From NCBI GenBank assembly GCA_038501625.1, contig JAZAYU010000003.1, forward strand, positions 5,904,796-5,968,795: a DNA stretch of 64,000 nucleotides. Reading direction: 5' to 3'. The notes below the pieces were generated by a model. It worked only from the letters and a program-made list of their open reading frames with translations. It was not told the origin of the DNA and did not search any database. Positions 1 to 12,580 of this stretch are shown in pieces. This stretch comes from Corbicula japonica. Its lineage: Eukaryota; Mollusca; Bivalvia; Venerida; Cyrenidae. Within the stretch, counting starts at the first letter, position 1; each line of letters starts with the position of its first letter. The position numbers and the translations under genes were made by a program.

Positions 1-3000
1 CAAAAATAAAAACATAAGAAGCTAATAGCATTGCAAAGCCAAAGGGCGGGTACTCAATAATCTTTCCGAGACCAGAGCATCTGGAGTAAAATCAGCAAGA
101 ACACGATGACAGGGATAAAAGAAACAAATCGAGCTTCTAGGTTCTTTTAAGAAAAGATTTCCCCATTAACCTTCATAAACTCTTAAACCCCTGCCACCGT
201 CGTGCAATCAAAGAGGTTAGCATAATGATCAACTGTACGAGAATTCATCTTTCTTCCACGAAATATGAGCGCCAACAGGCAACACTTAAAGTGAGCATTT
301 GAATTAAAGTCATGTGGATAAGGCCGTGGTTTGGCAATATTTTTTGTGTTTTCGGTGCATTATATTTTCATTTATAATAATAATAGATAAATCATAGCAT
401 CCACATTGTGCTATGTTGTGGATATTAATTAAATGAGTAAATGAGTATTAGGTGTTCATACATTTACCAGAATAATTCAGAAATTGATCGTACCTCTGTT
501 ACCTAAGAAGTTAAAGTTTATGCGTTTGAAGCTGTATATGCAGAAAAAACGAACTGTGATAATACTTACTTAATCAATTTTATTCAAAATAAAATGTAAT
601 TAAGGAATAAATGTTAAAGTATTAATCACAACAAATAAGCAATAGGTTATAAGAGATATGAAAGCGAAGACTAATTTGAAATTTTTTAGCCATTTAGATG
701 TAAAATTCTGAAATAATATGACGGTCAAAAAGTCGATTGTGTATGATTTTAACATGAAAATGTGGGCTTTAATAAACAAGTCTTGCGGCTGTAAAAAGTC
801 TCCCCGTACATTCAATCAGTGCTGTTATCAGTTACGTCCTTTGAAGGTCGTTGAGCACGATACTTATGAACTAAGTTAATAGTAATTCTAAAATTACTTT
901 TGTTTTTATATTTCGGCCAGTTTAAAGATATCTGGTTTCAATATCCCAGCCAATAAGGTTTTGGATATTGTCCAATCACCCCCAAGGATATACTTCCTGC
1001 TTTTTAAATTTTGCCTTTGGCGTTGTCTGTGATACGCAGGATTTATATTCTAAGATCCCCTATTGAAATTCTATTCTGTTTAGTTCCGCCCATTGTTTTC
1101 TCGTTTAGGGCAAACCAATTCTTTAATCTGGGGACCATACGCCGCTGAACATAGAATGGTATTAATCTGAAAATACCGCATTGAATGTTCCATGTTCACC
1201 GCCATATGCATACCATCGTATGACATCATTGTTGTCATAGATTTTGTCTTAATGAGTTACCTTCTTAAAATAAAGAGATTATTATTATTATTATTATTAT
1301 TATCGTTTGGGGTGGATCAAAGTTGTACTGTTTATTGGTGTAAATAGTGAGTTGGGCTCAACCCGGGGCTACGCGGCGTGGGCAGTAATATGCAATCCCA
1401 TTACTGCCCATGAACAGGCTCAATCAAACCGAGCCTGCAGTATTTTCATATTTGTCGTGTTCGGTGGCTTTCAAAGGTTCCTTTTCATCTATTTGTATAT
1501 GCGTTCATTTTGAAAATTGATGAAAACTTCTACCTATGTGTTCATTTTGAATATTTTCTAACTTGTTGTCTAAATCCAGAAAAACGGCAGTTAAATAGTG
1601 GAAGCTTCTTGCTTATGAGGACATTTTCTAAACGAACCTTTAGGACGAAACGAATGCCCAGGACTATACTTAATTGTCGAAATGTTGAATTTTTAAGAGC
1701 GATTTGGCCCGCCATTTTTGAGATTGTCTAGTGCAGTTGTCGAAAATGTTCTCAAAAGTTACCGTATCTTTGGCGATTTTTAGATGACCATCGTTTAAAG
1801 TAAATATAGGAGATCAGCACAGGCTATGGTGAATGCTATGGTGAAATTTTTATTTTGACAAGAACTCTTCAAAAATGACTTTTTTGTTTTTGAATCACCC
1901 CACCCAAGGAGCATGTTTGCAAAACCTTAATTTATAAACAATAACATTGTTTGCTTTAATCCGGGTTCTCGTACATTGGCCCGAGAAATTGCCACTTTCT
2001 TATTGATATTTAGCCGTTAATTTTCTTAAGATGTATTTGCTACATATTGTTTCTGTTTTGAAAGGTGTGCATACACAAATTGTGTTATGCTTGTGCCTAG
2101 AAACAAGATATAACGACGCAGATAAACTTATAAAAATAGTATATTATGACAGTGAATGAATAAAAATAGTATATTATTACAATGAATAATATAAATGATA
2201 TGTAAATGAGATAAATTCCCCGGGTTTGACAACGGAAATTGGGGTCAAAGGATGTTTAAGTGTGCATCCTGCTCCAAGTTTGCATTTCTAATGCAAATCA
2301 TGTAATAGCTATAGCTTAAGTTTATGATAAGGTTAAATGAGCTCGCACGTAAACAATAACTAGAAGTGGGAAACTGATGATGAGGAAATATGCCGAAATT
2401 TTGACAAACTAAAATTAAATTTGCATAATGGTTCACAGAGCGAAGTCATAGTTCTATAAGTCACGCATGATAGATACTATTAGGAACGGAACAAAACACA
2501 GTCAATACTCAGCTGAAGATACAGGTTGAAAATCTGAACATTAAAATGCTCCTAATTTATCTAGATTGATGTTTCATCATGGGAATTAATTGCTTGAAAT
2601 CAGTTGCAATACACAGTAGCACTGCTTGTGTCGTTGAAATCGGTAAGTACTGTTATCAGTATATAATCGGTTCAGGGTGTTATTATATAGTGATGAACAA
2701 TACATCAGGGTTTTCCGACGCGCAATCAGTTGGGGGTGGTGGTATCTTCGGTAGAGTGTTTGGCGTTTTGTGGGTAGGCGCTGTCGCCGTACGGTTTCGG
2801 TCGTAGGCTTACAAAAAAATCTGGACAGAACTTCAAGCTTTTCGTGTGGTAGATAAAGACAATATAAATTTTACTATTGGAATAAAATATTCCATTTTCA
2901 ATGCCCTTGTTCGATTTCATTAAAATGTTTCAAAATTGATACAGGTAACATAACTTAAAAGTGTTGTTTTGTGTACATAAACATGAAACGTTAAAACAAT

Positions 3001-3300
3001 CGAACATATCAAATTTGACAATATTACAGGAAAGGTTTGGTTGAGCCTGTTGATGGACTGAAAAGGGATACAAAACCACTGACTATGTCTGTTCCAGGAC
3101 ATGCTTGTTTCACTTCTTTATTAAAAATCTAATTTAAAAATCCACCGACGAGACAAAGTTTACCATGCATGGTACACTGCAGAGTATGTGATTGGTTAAA
3201 CTTTTTTGTTTCCTGGATGAAGATTGATAAAGATGATTCAGCAAACTAAAATACGCTGTATAAAAAGACAAGGATAGCTTTTAAAAAAGCTAGTAGACGG
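1..3300. other. Intergenic, AT-rich; no gene recognised
   Basis: No exon, RNA gene or conserved peptide is recognisable. Positions 1-200 resemble the 3' part of a dispersed repeat also present near 7790 and 42950: 'agaagctaatagcattgcaa' is shared with 7794. An ATT microsatellite lies at about 1280-1302. A second dispersed repeat follows at 1310-1500 and is listed separately. All open frames here are short and lack family features. Confidence 0.6.
1310..1500. repeat. Dispersed repeat D, copy 1
   Basis: About 190 bases match 12396-12580 at high identity. Shared stretches include 'gtactgtttattggtgtaaa' and 'aaccgagcctgca'. No terminal inverted repeat or target duplication was found, so the class (SINE-like or fragment of a larger element) is unknown. 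The 68-codon open frame across it is incidental. Confidence 0.75.
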
Positions 3301-3330
3301 CTCGTATAGCATATTACAGATATTAGCAGA

Positions 3331-4053
3331 TGTGGCGACCACCTCATCCAGTTTCTTATAGATTGTAATATGCGTTTGCTAAATGGTCGCAAATATTTAC
3401 ATAATGACTTTACTTCAATTTCATGAAAAGGTAGTTCTGTTGTTGACTATTGTATTATTTGTCATTCAAGCCTTCAACTTTTTATAGATTTCAAAGTTAA
3501 ACATGTGTCAGACCTATTGAATAGAATTGGTATTGAATATTATAGCAAGAAACATACCTGATCATTCGGTTATTTCATGGAAAATTGATGTTGGTAATGT
3601 AAAGCAGCCTCATGCTCCTGAGTCAAGTGAGACCGCGCCAAATTTTGATAAATTTAATGTAAAAAGTGTCCCAGGTACTTTTCTATCCGATGATCGTGTT
3701 TTATCAGAAATTAACGCTGTTATATCCAACCTTGAGCAGGGCATGAGACTGCAATGTGATATTGACACGGCATATAATAAATGGTGTAATATTATTTGGC
3801 ATGAAATGCATGATAATTTGCCTTATAAAACTGTATCATTTAATACAAACACTGTTAGAAATATAAAAAGTCAAAACCATGGTGGAGCCAACAACTTACT
3901 GACCTTTTTCAAGTAGTACATGATTTTGAACGTAAATGGTTGAAGTGTACAAATAGAGCACAAAAAGTCATATTAAAGCAAGATTATGTTGCTATCAGGA
4001 AATTGTTTGATAGAGAGGTGCAACGAAGTCCCAGGGCAAGACGAGCACTCTAA
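3331..4053 (+). pseudogene. Non-LTR retrotransposon (LINE) ORF2 fragment, decayed
   Basis: This is a relic of the end of the endonuclease domain and the linker before reverse transcriptase. At about 3335-3530 one frame reads HLIQFLIDCNMRLLNGR, then NDFTSIS, a stop, and KGSSVVDYCII. This is the usual C-terminal endonuclease region, including the S-VVDY motif. After a frameshift near 3530 the frame continues with IPDHSVISWKID, an acidic linker and, after a further shift near 3900, FERKWLKC and KLFDREVQRSPRARRAL before a stop at about 4053. No reverse transcriptase follows. At least one stop and two frameshifts make it dead. Family assignment rests on memory of molluscan LINE proteins. Confidence 0.7.
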
Positions 4054-4518
4054 TGTTTTATGTTATGTTTTCTGTAATATTTTAATATGCCATGTTTTAT
4101 GTAATGTTTTATGTAATGTAAATGGATGAGACAATAATAATAAACTATTAAACATATTACATCGAAGTTGATGAGGCTTTAATATGTTAACGCTTTGAAA
4201 TTTTTGCATGCAAAAACCAGTAGAGAATTTTGGGTGGCTTAAATATTTTACTTTATAAAATCGGGCTCAGACAGGTCAGGCAGAAAGTTACGAAGTATAA
4301 TTAAAATCGGATGTTTTATATTAAAATCTAATGTGATATGTGTTGTGAAAGACAGAGAATGTTGACTTGTAATGACATTATAAACTGAAGAAAGCCAATG
4401 GCCGAAAAAATTTGGAAAACAAGAGTTTAAATAGACCTGTCTGCGTGGATACAAAAAGTAACGTTACACAGGTATCTCAAAAGACCACTTTTGCATTTTA
4501 AACAGAAAAATACAAATA

Positions 4519-5241
4519 CAGGCTTGCCAAACTCCGGACTTTATCCGAAATCTCAGTATTTTAAGTTTCTTCTCCGGATCTCCGGATTTAAAATCAAAAT
4601 CTCCGGATTTATATAAAATTGCAAAAGAATAAAGATTCATTAAATCTTAATTAAAGCTGTGCAATTAACTTAATAGTTATTCTTCTGCAGTCGCACATTT
4701 CCTGTTTATTACGAGATAACGAGGACGTGGCTAGTGACATGCTGCTTAAGTGCCTCTGGCACAACTATACAATAACCGCGTGTCATAAACTAAACAAGGG
4801 CCTCGATGTTACACCTGCCTTCATTTATTTTCATTTCATGTTCATTATAATGTTGTCAAAAAAGAGGTCTTAACAGTTTTAACAGAATGAATGATATAAA
4901 AAGACTAAAGACATTTTAAACAATTTCTTGAACCTTTTCTAACAAAATCGGCAAAATACATTTATAAAAGTTATAAAATTCTTATAAGAATATAATTATA
5001 TAGAAGAATATAAGAAAAATATCATCATCATCATCAGTTTTGTTCAGTCACGATCATAGTTATAAGAGCAACAAGACATTAAAACACCAATATCATTATC
5101 ATCTTTATCATCATTTTTGTTTAGTCATACTCATAGCAACTCGTGAAATTAAAAAAAAAAAACAACATCATCATTGTCATCGTTGTCATCATATTCAGAC
5201 AAATTCTCCGGATTTTTAATGAAAAGCTTTTGGCAGGCCTG
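4519..5241. mobile_element. Non-autonomous TIR transposon, CAGGCYTGCCAAA ends
   Basis: The 723-bp element begins CAGGCTTGCCAAA and ends with the inverse of CAGGCCTGCCAAA. It is flanked by the 6-bp direct repeat CAAATA (4513-4518 and 5242-5247). CTCCGGAT-type motifs recur inside both ends. The interior is AT-rich with short TCATCA runs and no transposase. The CAGG-type terminus fits hAT-like elements with a short target duplication, but no coding evidence confirms the superfamily. Confidence 0.7.
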
Positions 5242-5247
5242 CAAATA

Positions 5248-7560
5248 CACATACAAAGTAATCATACTAAAAATAATAACAAAAAAGCTCTTATACTATG
5301 TTGGTTCTTTCTAGTATTATATGACATCACGAGAACCGGAATCACATTACCGCGGAATTTCTTCGTTTAGAGTTCCATTGAGACAATATCGATGTATAAT
5401 TATTACATCGCACAAAATGTGATTGGGCTGATATGATTAAACAGTGGCATGCAACTTGAGAGCCACATATGATGTATTACTTACCCATGTACCTTTAACA
5501 GAATTTACTTCCATACACAAACCGAGAAAACCCTTACAACAGTTCAAAACACAGACATAATGGATGTTTTAAACTCAGATACCACTTCATTATTTAAGAT
5601 ATCTAACTAGATTTTAATTTTCTTAAAACTTGTTGACGGAACGTTTTTATTTTAATTGACTGTCTTCTTATATATTTATCAACTGTGCGAGAGTCTAAAT
5701 AAAACATGTGTCGAAATATTCTAGAGACGAATACCTCAGGAAAGTTCGTACTCCGTACTTTAGCGTACAGAGAGCGTCTATTAGTCAAGATGACCAAGGC
5801 CAAGGAAACTCCGGGTTTTGCCTAGTTGCTTTTGAAACAACAATCTTGATTAGCTGGTATTTAATAATCCAATGATATAAAGGGATTGAAAAGGGGTATT
5901 CCCTCACTGATTTCCTTCATCCATGAAGGAATCAATAGAGAAAGCGAGAACCACGAACTTCCGTTCAAACGGCTTAGCTTGGTTTTCTTCGCTGTTTCAT
6001 AGTAAATTCCTACCGTATATCCGGCCGCCCGTGGGCGAGCCGGAAACATCATCATTATATATGTTTATTTCACATCACATTTGCGGATGTTATGGTCAAA
6101 GAAGAGTACAGAGAAAGAATGTGTAATATTTTAGTAATAATATTTTCTATCGAACAACAACTATCCCTAGTTAAAATTAAGAAAATTATTGTTTAGCACA
6201 TTAAGACATCTCATCTGAGGAATGACTTTTACTACAATATGTTTCAAATAACTTGAATTGCCCACTCGTGTGCTAAACCCATTGAAGAAAGCAATAATAA
6301 TAAGTTTGAAAACAATAAGTCAATTTGGATCATTAAAAAGGCATCCACACAATCGTCCTTCCTTTCCCTCATCCTCGATCGCACCCCACTCATACAAAGT
6401 TCGGTTGTACAGATCTACCCACTCATATTCACTAACACAACAAAGCCTTCCATCACAGCCAAAGCCAAAATACTCCCAATCCTGTAAGACCTAAAACATT
6501 TCCCAAACTCATGTCCTCCATTCGGAACCAACTTCCTTAATGTTTTTGTTACGTATGGGACTTCGCACTAAACCCCTATTGCATTCCCTTCAGAGCAATG
6601 CAGTTATTTTCTATTAACTTTATCTCCTTTACATCTTCATTCGACCTTGTTATATTTATTTTCTGTTTAGCTTGCCTTTTAACCAAAATCATGTAAAATT
6701 TCTAATTTTGCTATTTATCCATCATATTAGTATGGTAATTCCACAAATTATGAAGAGGCTGCTATAAACTTTAACTATACAAATATTGTGCGTTCTTGAA
6801 GTGATTATCTAAAAACGGTTCAAGACATAGTTGTAGTCACAAATCCCTTTACATCTTGATTTATTTCAAACGGATGTAACATTTATAAAACCATTGATGA
6901 TCATTAAAGACAAAAATGCGGAGCGGAATGTCATGAAAAGGAAATATGAGAGAGATTAACTACACAACATGTCCAACAACGAATTGAAATTCAACCATGT
7001 TTTAATGAAAACTGAAATGAACCGAAATAAAAAAAAAACGATTATATATGATTTTAATTTCATAAGGCTCTGAAGTACATTGTGTTATGCGATCATGTTG
7101 TTGTTGTTTTGCTGTTATTGGATTGTTGGATTAGATTGTTGTTTTCCCCTTTTCGTCAAAACCTTTCAAAAACGAGATATAAACGAATGTAGATAATTTT
7201 ATGGCTCAACCTCTGTCTTTAACTCATTTATTAAATTTGTGTATTAAAGGGCATAGCTTCCTCTTCATGACTTGAACTACTCGCCGATAATCAAACTCCT
7301 TTTATGGCTTTTCCTTAAGTTTAAGGTTAAACAGAACTGTTTTACAACAATAAATACATCCAATAATATTACAAATTAAACAGGTGAAATGTTAAATGTC
7401 AGAAATACATTTTTTAATAAATACAGATTTGTATAAAGGTGAAATATGCATATCAGGAATCGCCTCATTCAAAAAAAAACAGCCTCCCCACACAGTCAAG
7501 AAGAAGAGAGGGGGAGAGAGCATGGTTAATAAAATGATCAGTTTAAAAAAAGACACCACA
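5248..7560. other. Intergenic; no gene recognised
   Basis: Neither strand shows an exon with a recognisable domain. Several open frames of 60-80 codons exist (around 5603-6126 and 6258-6494), but they overlap on opposite strands and resemble no family I know. The 6300-6490 stretch is C-rich on the plus strand. No repeat with paired ends was found. Confidence 0.5.
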
Positions 7561-7900
7561 AACAATTGACAAAAATAAGAACCCGAGGGGTTACCGCCTT
7601 GGAACGGTCAGTGGCAAATCAAATTGCAACTGGGGGTTTAAACCAGGTTCCAGGGTGCACCAACCTCACACTTGCCCCAACAGGTTCTCATATCACATAA
7701 CAGGTACGAGTTGTCTTGGTGAAATAACTCCAACCCACCCGTCGGCTCAACAATGTTGCATGCAAAAGTACACAAACATATAAAACTTAAGAAGCTAATA
7801 GCATTGCAAAGCCAAACTTTATAAAGTTGACTTTTTTGTAACTCGATGATATACATTTGATTGAAAACGTATGGTAGTTTTATAAACAAGATATGATGTG
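7561..7900. repeat. Dispersed repeat C, best copy
   Basis: The segment from the CCGAGGGGTTACCG motif to about 7830 is shared in degenerate form with 13075-13215 and 42735-43060. Common blocks are 'gttttaaacctggttc'-like sequence, the 'cttggtgaa-taactccaac' block and 'tcaacaatgttgcatg'. The tail at 7791-7815 also matches the window start. Copies differ by many substitutions and indels, so the family is old. Ends and class are not defined. Confidence 0.65.
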
Positions 7901-9005
7901 TTATGCTTATTTTTACGTAAATTATTAAAGATAAACTATTAAGCATGTGCCTTAAATATAGAAAACCAGTCGACCCACAAATATCACAAATAACGTATAA
8001 ACATGCATATGAAAGATAAAATATTATACAACAATTATTAGTTTAAATATCTTTAATTAAAATGGCATTTGACACACGAACGCTAAATACAGATATGACG
8101 ACAAAACATGTTTACATCGCACTTAGCTTAAGATATCAGAAACGTTAATTAGAATCGGGAGTGAATCAAGGCGGAAAATTTAAATTGTTATGTAAACGCA
8201 AAATATCATATTACTATTTCATCAAAACATTTTCGTACGACATTTGTAGTTTTGATGTTGTTTTATCGGAACTATCAAAAAGTTCATATAAATCAGCATT
8301 ACTGAGATCAGCGTTCTTTGAAAGGTTTTAATATTTAATGTACATAAGTCTTCAATTTTTCATTGGATCATACATAATTGAGTTTTGTCTGATATTTTAT
8401 TGAAACAAATACAAACTTTACACAACTTTATGCTAAGATTGATGATCATAAACAAGCCACTCTGTCTATTATGAAGTCAACAATTGCTTGAACCTAACCT
8501 TGATATTCAAGAAAAATTTTGCCAAATGCTTGATCTTAACGTTGACTCTTCGCAGTGTTGTCATTCATTTACTCACTTTCATCTCTGAAACAGAATTTTG
8601 TCGAAACTAAACCACCGTGTCTAAAACTGTATTAAACATGAACTTTTAATCAGGCTCAAACGCTAGATACTAAAGTTACAATGTTACTTAAAACAGGCAA
8701 ATCAAACAGTTTATTTACCAATAACCGCTGAGAGGTGAATGTAATGAGCCAATGGTGTGTAAGAGCATGATGATGACAATTTTGTCTAGCTATCTGTTCA
8801 TCACCGTAACACATTGACTTCTATAATGCCAATTGTGTCTAATTACTTGATCCTTACCCTGACATTCTGGCTGTTGTTTTGTCCATATTTTTGTCCTATT
8901 GCTTGATCCTTACTTTGACAAACGGACTGTCTAGTTTCTAGATTGACTGCTTGATATTTTTGCTGCTGATATTTATGATGACGTTACCTTTCTTAAACTT
9001 GACTG
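7901..9005. other. Intergenic 3' flank of the LRAT-type gene
   Basis: AT-rich with no exon seen. Between about 8450 and 8960 the phrase 'tgcttgatcctta' and relatives recur four or five times, alternating with 'ttgac', which looks like a decayed minisatellite. Nothing else is apparent. Confidence 0.45.
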
Positions 9006-11066
9006 TTATTTATTTTCAACAATACTTTCAAAGAATCCAGCTTTTGTAAGAAAAAATCTTCTTTTCCCTATTTCCTTTCGCGCGCGTTGAACCCGTTCTC
9101 TCATGGAATAACAACGTGTTTCGAGATATTTCTGGATAAATATTCTATCATTGTCAAAATTAATTGAAATCGTTGAGGTGCTTGAAAAAAAGTTTTTATA
9201 TAACAGAATCTCGATTTCAAAGCATCTCTTGTTGTTAGAATCCTCATCAGAGACTTCCAGCACCATACATGTTCTGTTATTCAATTTTATTATATGTCCA
9301 GGCTGAATCTGGTTTCGCTGGTGAGCTTCAGACTCGCCAACAAAAATTGAACTTTTGTGTTTTGATGATGACTGTCCGATATCATCAGCATTGGCATCTA
9401 GTAGAGAACTTTCATCTTCCTTTACTTTAGCAAAGAATGCTAGGTGTTCTGATCTGTTCGTCAGTGGATTCCATTTTGTCTCACCGATTCTCAGTCTTGC
9501 ACGTTGAACAACTTCCTCTGGTTTGTAAGTTTTTAAAACACTTTCGTCCAGTTTTACAATCTTTTCTTTCTTTGTATCTACAATCAGATATTCTTCCACT
9601 ATTTGCCTTGTTCCGTATATTTTTCCATTTGGTATTCCGTAATGAACACATCTTATGCGACCTTGTGTTTCATCATAAACAGTATTGTGAGCCTCTGTCA
9701 CAACAACTGCATGTTTCAATCCCCAGTACTTTACTTCAAGAACATCACCAACTTCAATTTCGCTGATTTTAAGCACTTGTTTTTTCTCACATACAAATGG
9801 AGACTTTATGTAATCAATAAGTTGCGAAATCCCCCACTGTAACGCAAGAGATAGAATAACCAGGACTATCATTATCGGTATACCGTAACCAGTTATTATA
9901 AGCGATGGAGTAGCAAAATGAATCAAAATATACGACAGACCTGAGGTGGTTAAAAATGCTGCACACTGAGCCCATAGTTTTGTCATTTTGTTTTTGAAAC
10001 ATGTATTGCACAAACTTTTGTTTTTCTTTTTTACGCTTAATATTGTTTCACCAATGCAGTAGACCAAATACAACAATGCTGTTGCACCTAAAAATACCCC
10101 AGGGAGGTGTAACCCCGCCTTGAACCCAGTGGCTATTTCATCGGCGGAATTCATAAGTATGCGCGCAACAAACCTTCCAACGGCGGCACCTGTCCCAGTT
10201 ACATTAGAAAACCATTTACCAACTGATCTAAAGAACCCTTGCACCTGAAAACTTTCGCTTTCACCTACCACACACCAAGTGGCAAAATGTTCGCAGTTTT
10301 GGAAAAACAGGTAGTACTTTCCAAATTCGTTTTTATCTTCGTTATCTTTTGGAAGCATTGATTCGGCGCGTCGAACAATCTCTTCAGGGTTGTGTCTAGG
10401 GCGTTGATATTCTATAATATCGATATCGTCCTTGTTCAGATCAATTTTTTCAGTACTTTCATAGATTTTCATTTTATCATCAACTTTCTGAAAATGAATC
10501 AAAACAAGTTCAGCTTTATTAGGACAACTCCCCTTAACTTCTTTTATAATTGCATGATGTGAATACACGCGAATTTGTTTCTTGAACATAGTAAATGTAA
10601 GATGCTGTCCTGGCATCCTTATGTGTTGTCCTTTTTGAAAATAGGTGGTTGATTCCACCCGTTTCTTTCTGGAACATGTTGCACATGCTACTTCATCATG
10701 GTGTTGCTCACTTTTGACTACATGTTCATGTCCTAAGTCATTATTCTCCAGCACTTCGTTGAAGGTTTTCAAAGCTGTTTCGTCATCGACTGGTTTACTG
10801 ACATCGGAGAGCCTATTTTGTAACGTACTACCATATTCTTTTCGCAATAATGTGGTTACTTTGGAAAGGAATTCTTCGGAACTTATTTCATCTTCATTAT
10901 CACTATAGTCAGAATCGTCGTTTTCTTTCTTGTTTTCCAGTGACTGAACTTCCTCTGCAAATGTTTTCTGATCATCACACTTCTGAAATAATATATCTTC
11001 ATCCTCCGAGGACTCTGACAAAGAAACGGGTCTTCGCTTATTCACCGGTATATATTTGAAAGCCAT
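9006..11066 (-). CDS. LRAT-like (NlpC/P60 superfamily) multi-domain membrane protein
   Basis: The 686-residue protein is read without introns. The ATG at 11066 was chosen because a splice acceptor (ttttcag, about 11077-11083) lies just upstream; the open frame further upstream (to 11126) begins with GTG. Residues 1-120 are acidic and serine-rich. An LRAT-like domain at about 143-270 keeps the expected triad: His170/His171 (YSHHAII), His191 (VLIHF) and Cys258 in the NCEHF motif. Hydrophobic segments at about 321-343 and 365-409 suggest two or three membrane spans. A second LRAT-like unit (about 437-550) keeps His452 and His475 but reads RSEH where the cysteine should be, and a third partial unit (587-686) has lost all three. 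LRAT-family enzymes are acyltransferases or phospholipases, so only the first unit could be catalytic. The substrate is unknown. An uninterrupted frame of this length in an intron-rich genome could mean a retrocopy. Confidence 0.85.
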   Translation of the reverse strand: MAFKYIPVNKRRPVSLSESSEDEDILFQKCDDQKTFAEEVQSLENKKENDDSDYSDNEDEISSEEFLSKVTTLLRKEYGSTLQNRLSDVSKPVDDETALKTFNEVLENNDLGHEHVVKSEQHHDEVACATCSRKKRVESTTYFQKGQHIRMPGQHLTFTMFKKQIRVYSHHAIIKEVKGSCPNKAELVLIHFQKVDDKMKIYESTEKIDLNKDDIDIIEYQRPRHNPEEIVRRAESMLPKDNEDKNEFGKYYLFFQNCEHFATWCVVGESESFQVQGFFRSVGKWFSNVTGTGAAVGRFVARILMNSADEIATGFKAGLHLPGVFLGATALLYLVYCIGETILSVKKKNKSLCNTCFKNKMTKLWAQCAAFLTTSGLSYILIHFATPSLIITGYGIPIMIVLVILSLALQWGISQLIDYIKSPFVCEKKQVLKISEIEVGDVLEVKYWGLKHAVVVTEAHNTVYDETQGRIRCVHYGIPNGKIYGTRQIVEEYLIVDTKKEKIVKLDESVLKTYKPEEVVQRARLRIGETKWNPLTNRSEHLAFFAKVKEDESSLLDANADDIGQSSSKHKSSIFVGESEAHQRNQIQPGHIIKLNNRTCMVLEVSDEDSNNKRCFEIEILLYKNFFSSTSTISINFDNDRIFIQKYLETRCYSMRERVQRARKEIGKRRFFLTKAGFFESIVENK

Positions 11067-11789
11067 AATCTTCCATCTGAAAAATGCATCGTGCATTCCA
11101 TTTATTAATAATAGTTTATCGTACACAAATGCCGTGTAAATGTGTTTTAATTATTTAAAATACATATAACACATATGTTTATTGTTTACAAAAAGTTGTA
11201 AAAAATAATAAATAAATTAAGAATGAGAGCGTTGTTCTTTTAGTATTGTCTTCATTAAGTTTTATTTAAACATCACAAGCTGTTGTTCATTGTGCATAAT
11301 ATAAAAATACAATAAATGTTGTAATGGGAATACTCTAAAGATATACACACAATTTAAAGAGGTGAAAAATAACTTGCACGAAATTCCAACGTTGTATTAA
11401 TTATTCTTGTAAGTACTTGAAAAAAATCGATTTTAAGAAATAAAGATAAATATCAAGTGTTCAATATACGCTTCCGTAGTTTTCCGTAGCTTGAAACTGG
11501 GTTAAGTAAATATGATTATCGTTGATAAAACCTTAAGACATTTATTGATTACGTCTGTGATATAATTGTGTATAATTCAACAAAGTAAAGTGAGCAATGT
11601 TAACATTGGCGTTTCATGTAAATAATATTCTTTTAAAGCCGTCCAGAGTCATGATTGTACGTACGTTCATCGATAAAGAGAAAAGTTTCAAAATCTCTGT
11701 AGATCTCCAAATCCAGAGTCCGACGTTCAACGCTTATATTTTTCGTCATTATTATATTTTGTACTGGTTGCTTTAACTTCTGGTTGCTT

Positions 11790-11790
11790 G

Positions 11791-11824
<34 letters not shown>

Positions 11825-11950
11825 TATCATCATCGTCATCATCGTCATCACCATCATCATCATCATCATCATCATCATCATTCTCCTCCTTATCACCATC
11901 ATAAATTATCATTATTATTATTATTATTATCATTATTATTATTTTTAATT
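11790..11950. repeat. ATC/ATT trinucleotide microsatellite
   Basis: Long runs of TCA with occasional TCG and TCC interruptions are followed by ATT runs. Translated on the minus strand these give poly-Met and poly-Asp frames, which are artefacts of the repeat. Confidence 0.95.
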
Positions 11951-12395
11951 ATTATTGCAAGTTACGCGTATCTTCGAATTTTGGTTTTGCATCATTAATT
12001 CTTGACCAAATTATTATCCGTTTGAATCTAAATATTTCGGATGATAATTGTGGTTTGACAGATTTTTTTGGCCTAGTCTATCTTTTAACAGACGTACGTC
12101 CTTTTTCCACTAACATGGCCCTAATCCAGTTGTCCAGATAATTTGGGAAGGTGTTGCTGATGAAGGTTCTTCAATTTTATCCGATAGCAGGGTATTTTGT
12201 TAAAGTGTAGGGAGAGGTTGACGCTAGATGCGGAAAAGCAGAATACCGAATCCTATAAGCAAATGGCAGCATTAACATGGTGGCTGCTGATGAAGGTTCC
12301 ACTGCAACACGTTGCTTGTGTTTATTAGTAGTAGTAGTGTAAATATTTTGCCGGAAGTCGTTAACGGATGCTTGCCTGCCTTAGTACAGGTTGGG

Positions 12396-12580
12396 ATGAA
12401 TCAAAAGTGTACTGTTTATTGGTGTAAATATTGAGTTGCGCTCAACCGGGGCTAGGCGGCGTGGGCACTAATATGCATTTCCATTACTGTCCATGAACAG
12501 GCTTGATCAAACCGAGCCTGCAATATTTTCATATTTGTTGTGTTCGTTGGCTTTCAAAGTTCGCCTTTCATCTAATTTGT
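12396..12580. repeat. Dispersed repeat D, copy 2
   Basis: Same orientation as the copy at 1310-1500 and nearly collinear with it. It differs by scattered substitutions and small indels, for example near the AACCGGGGCTA block. Its presence at two sites 11 kb apart shows dispersal rather than local duplication. Confidence 0.75.

Noticed and set aside
9437..9842. Plus-strand frames of 109 and 79 codons
   Set aside because: They are antisense shadows of the LRAT-type gene and have no features of their own.
11067..11126. Twenty extra N-terminal codons for the LRAT-type protein
   Set aside because: The frame there begins with GTG, and a splice acceptor lies between it and the ATG at 11066, so this part is probably intron or untranslated.
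11633..11933. Two minus-strand frames of poly-Met and poly-Asp
   Set aside because: Both are translations of the ATC microsatellite.
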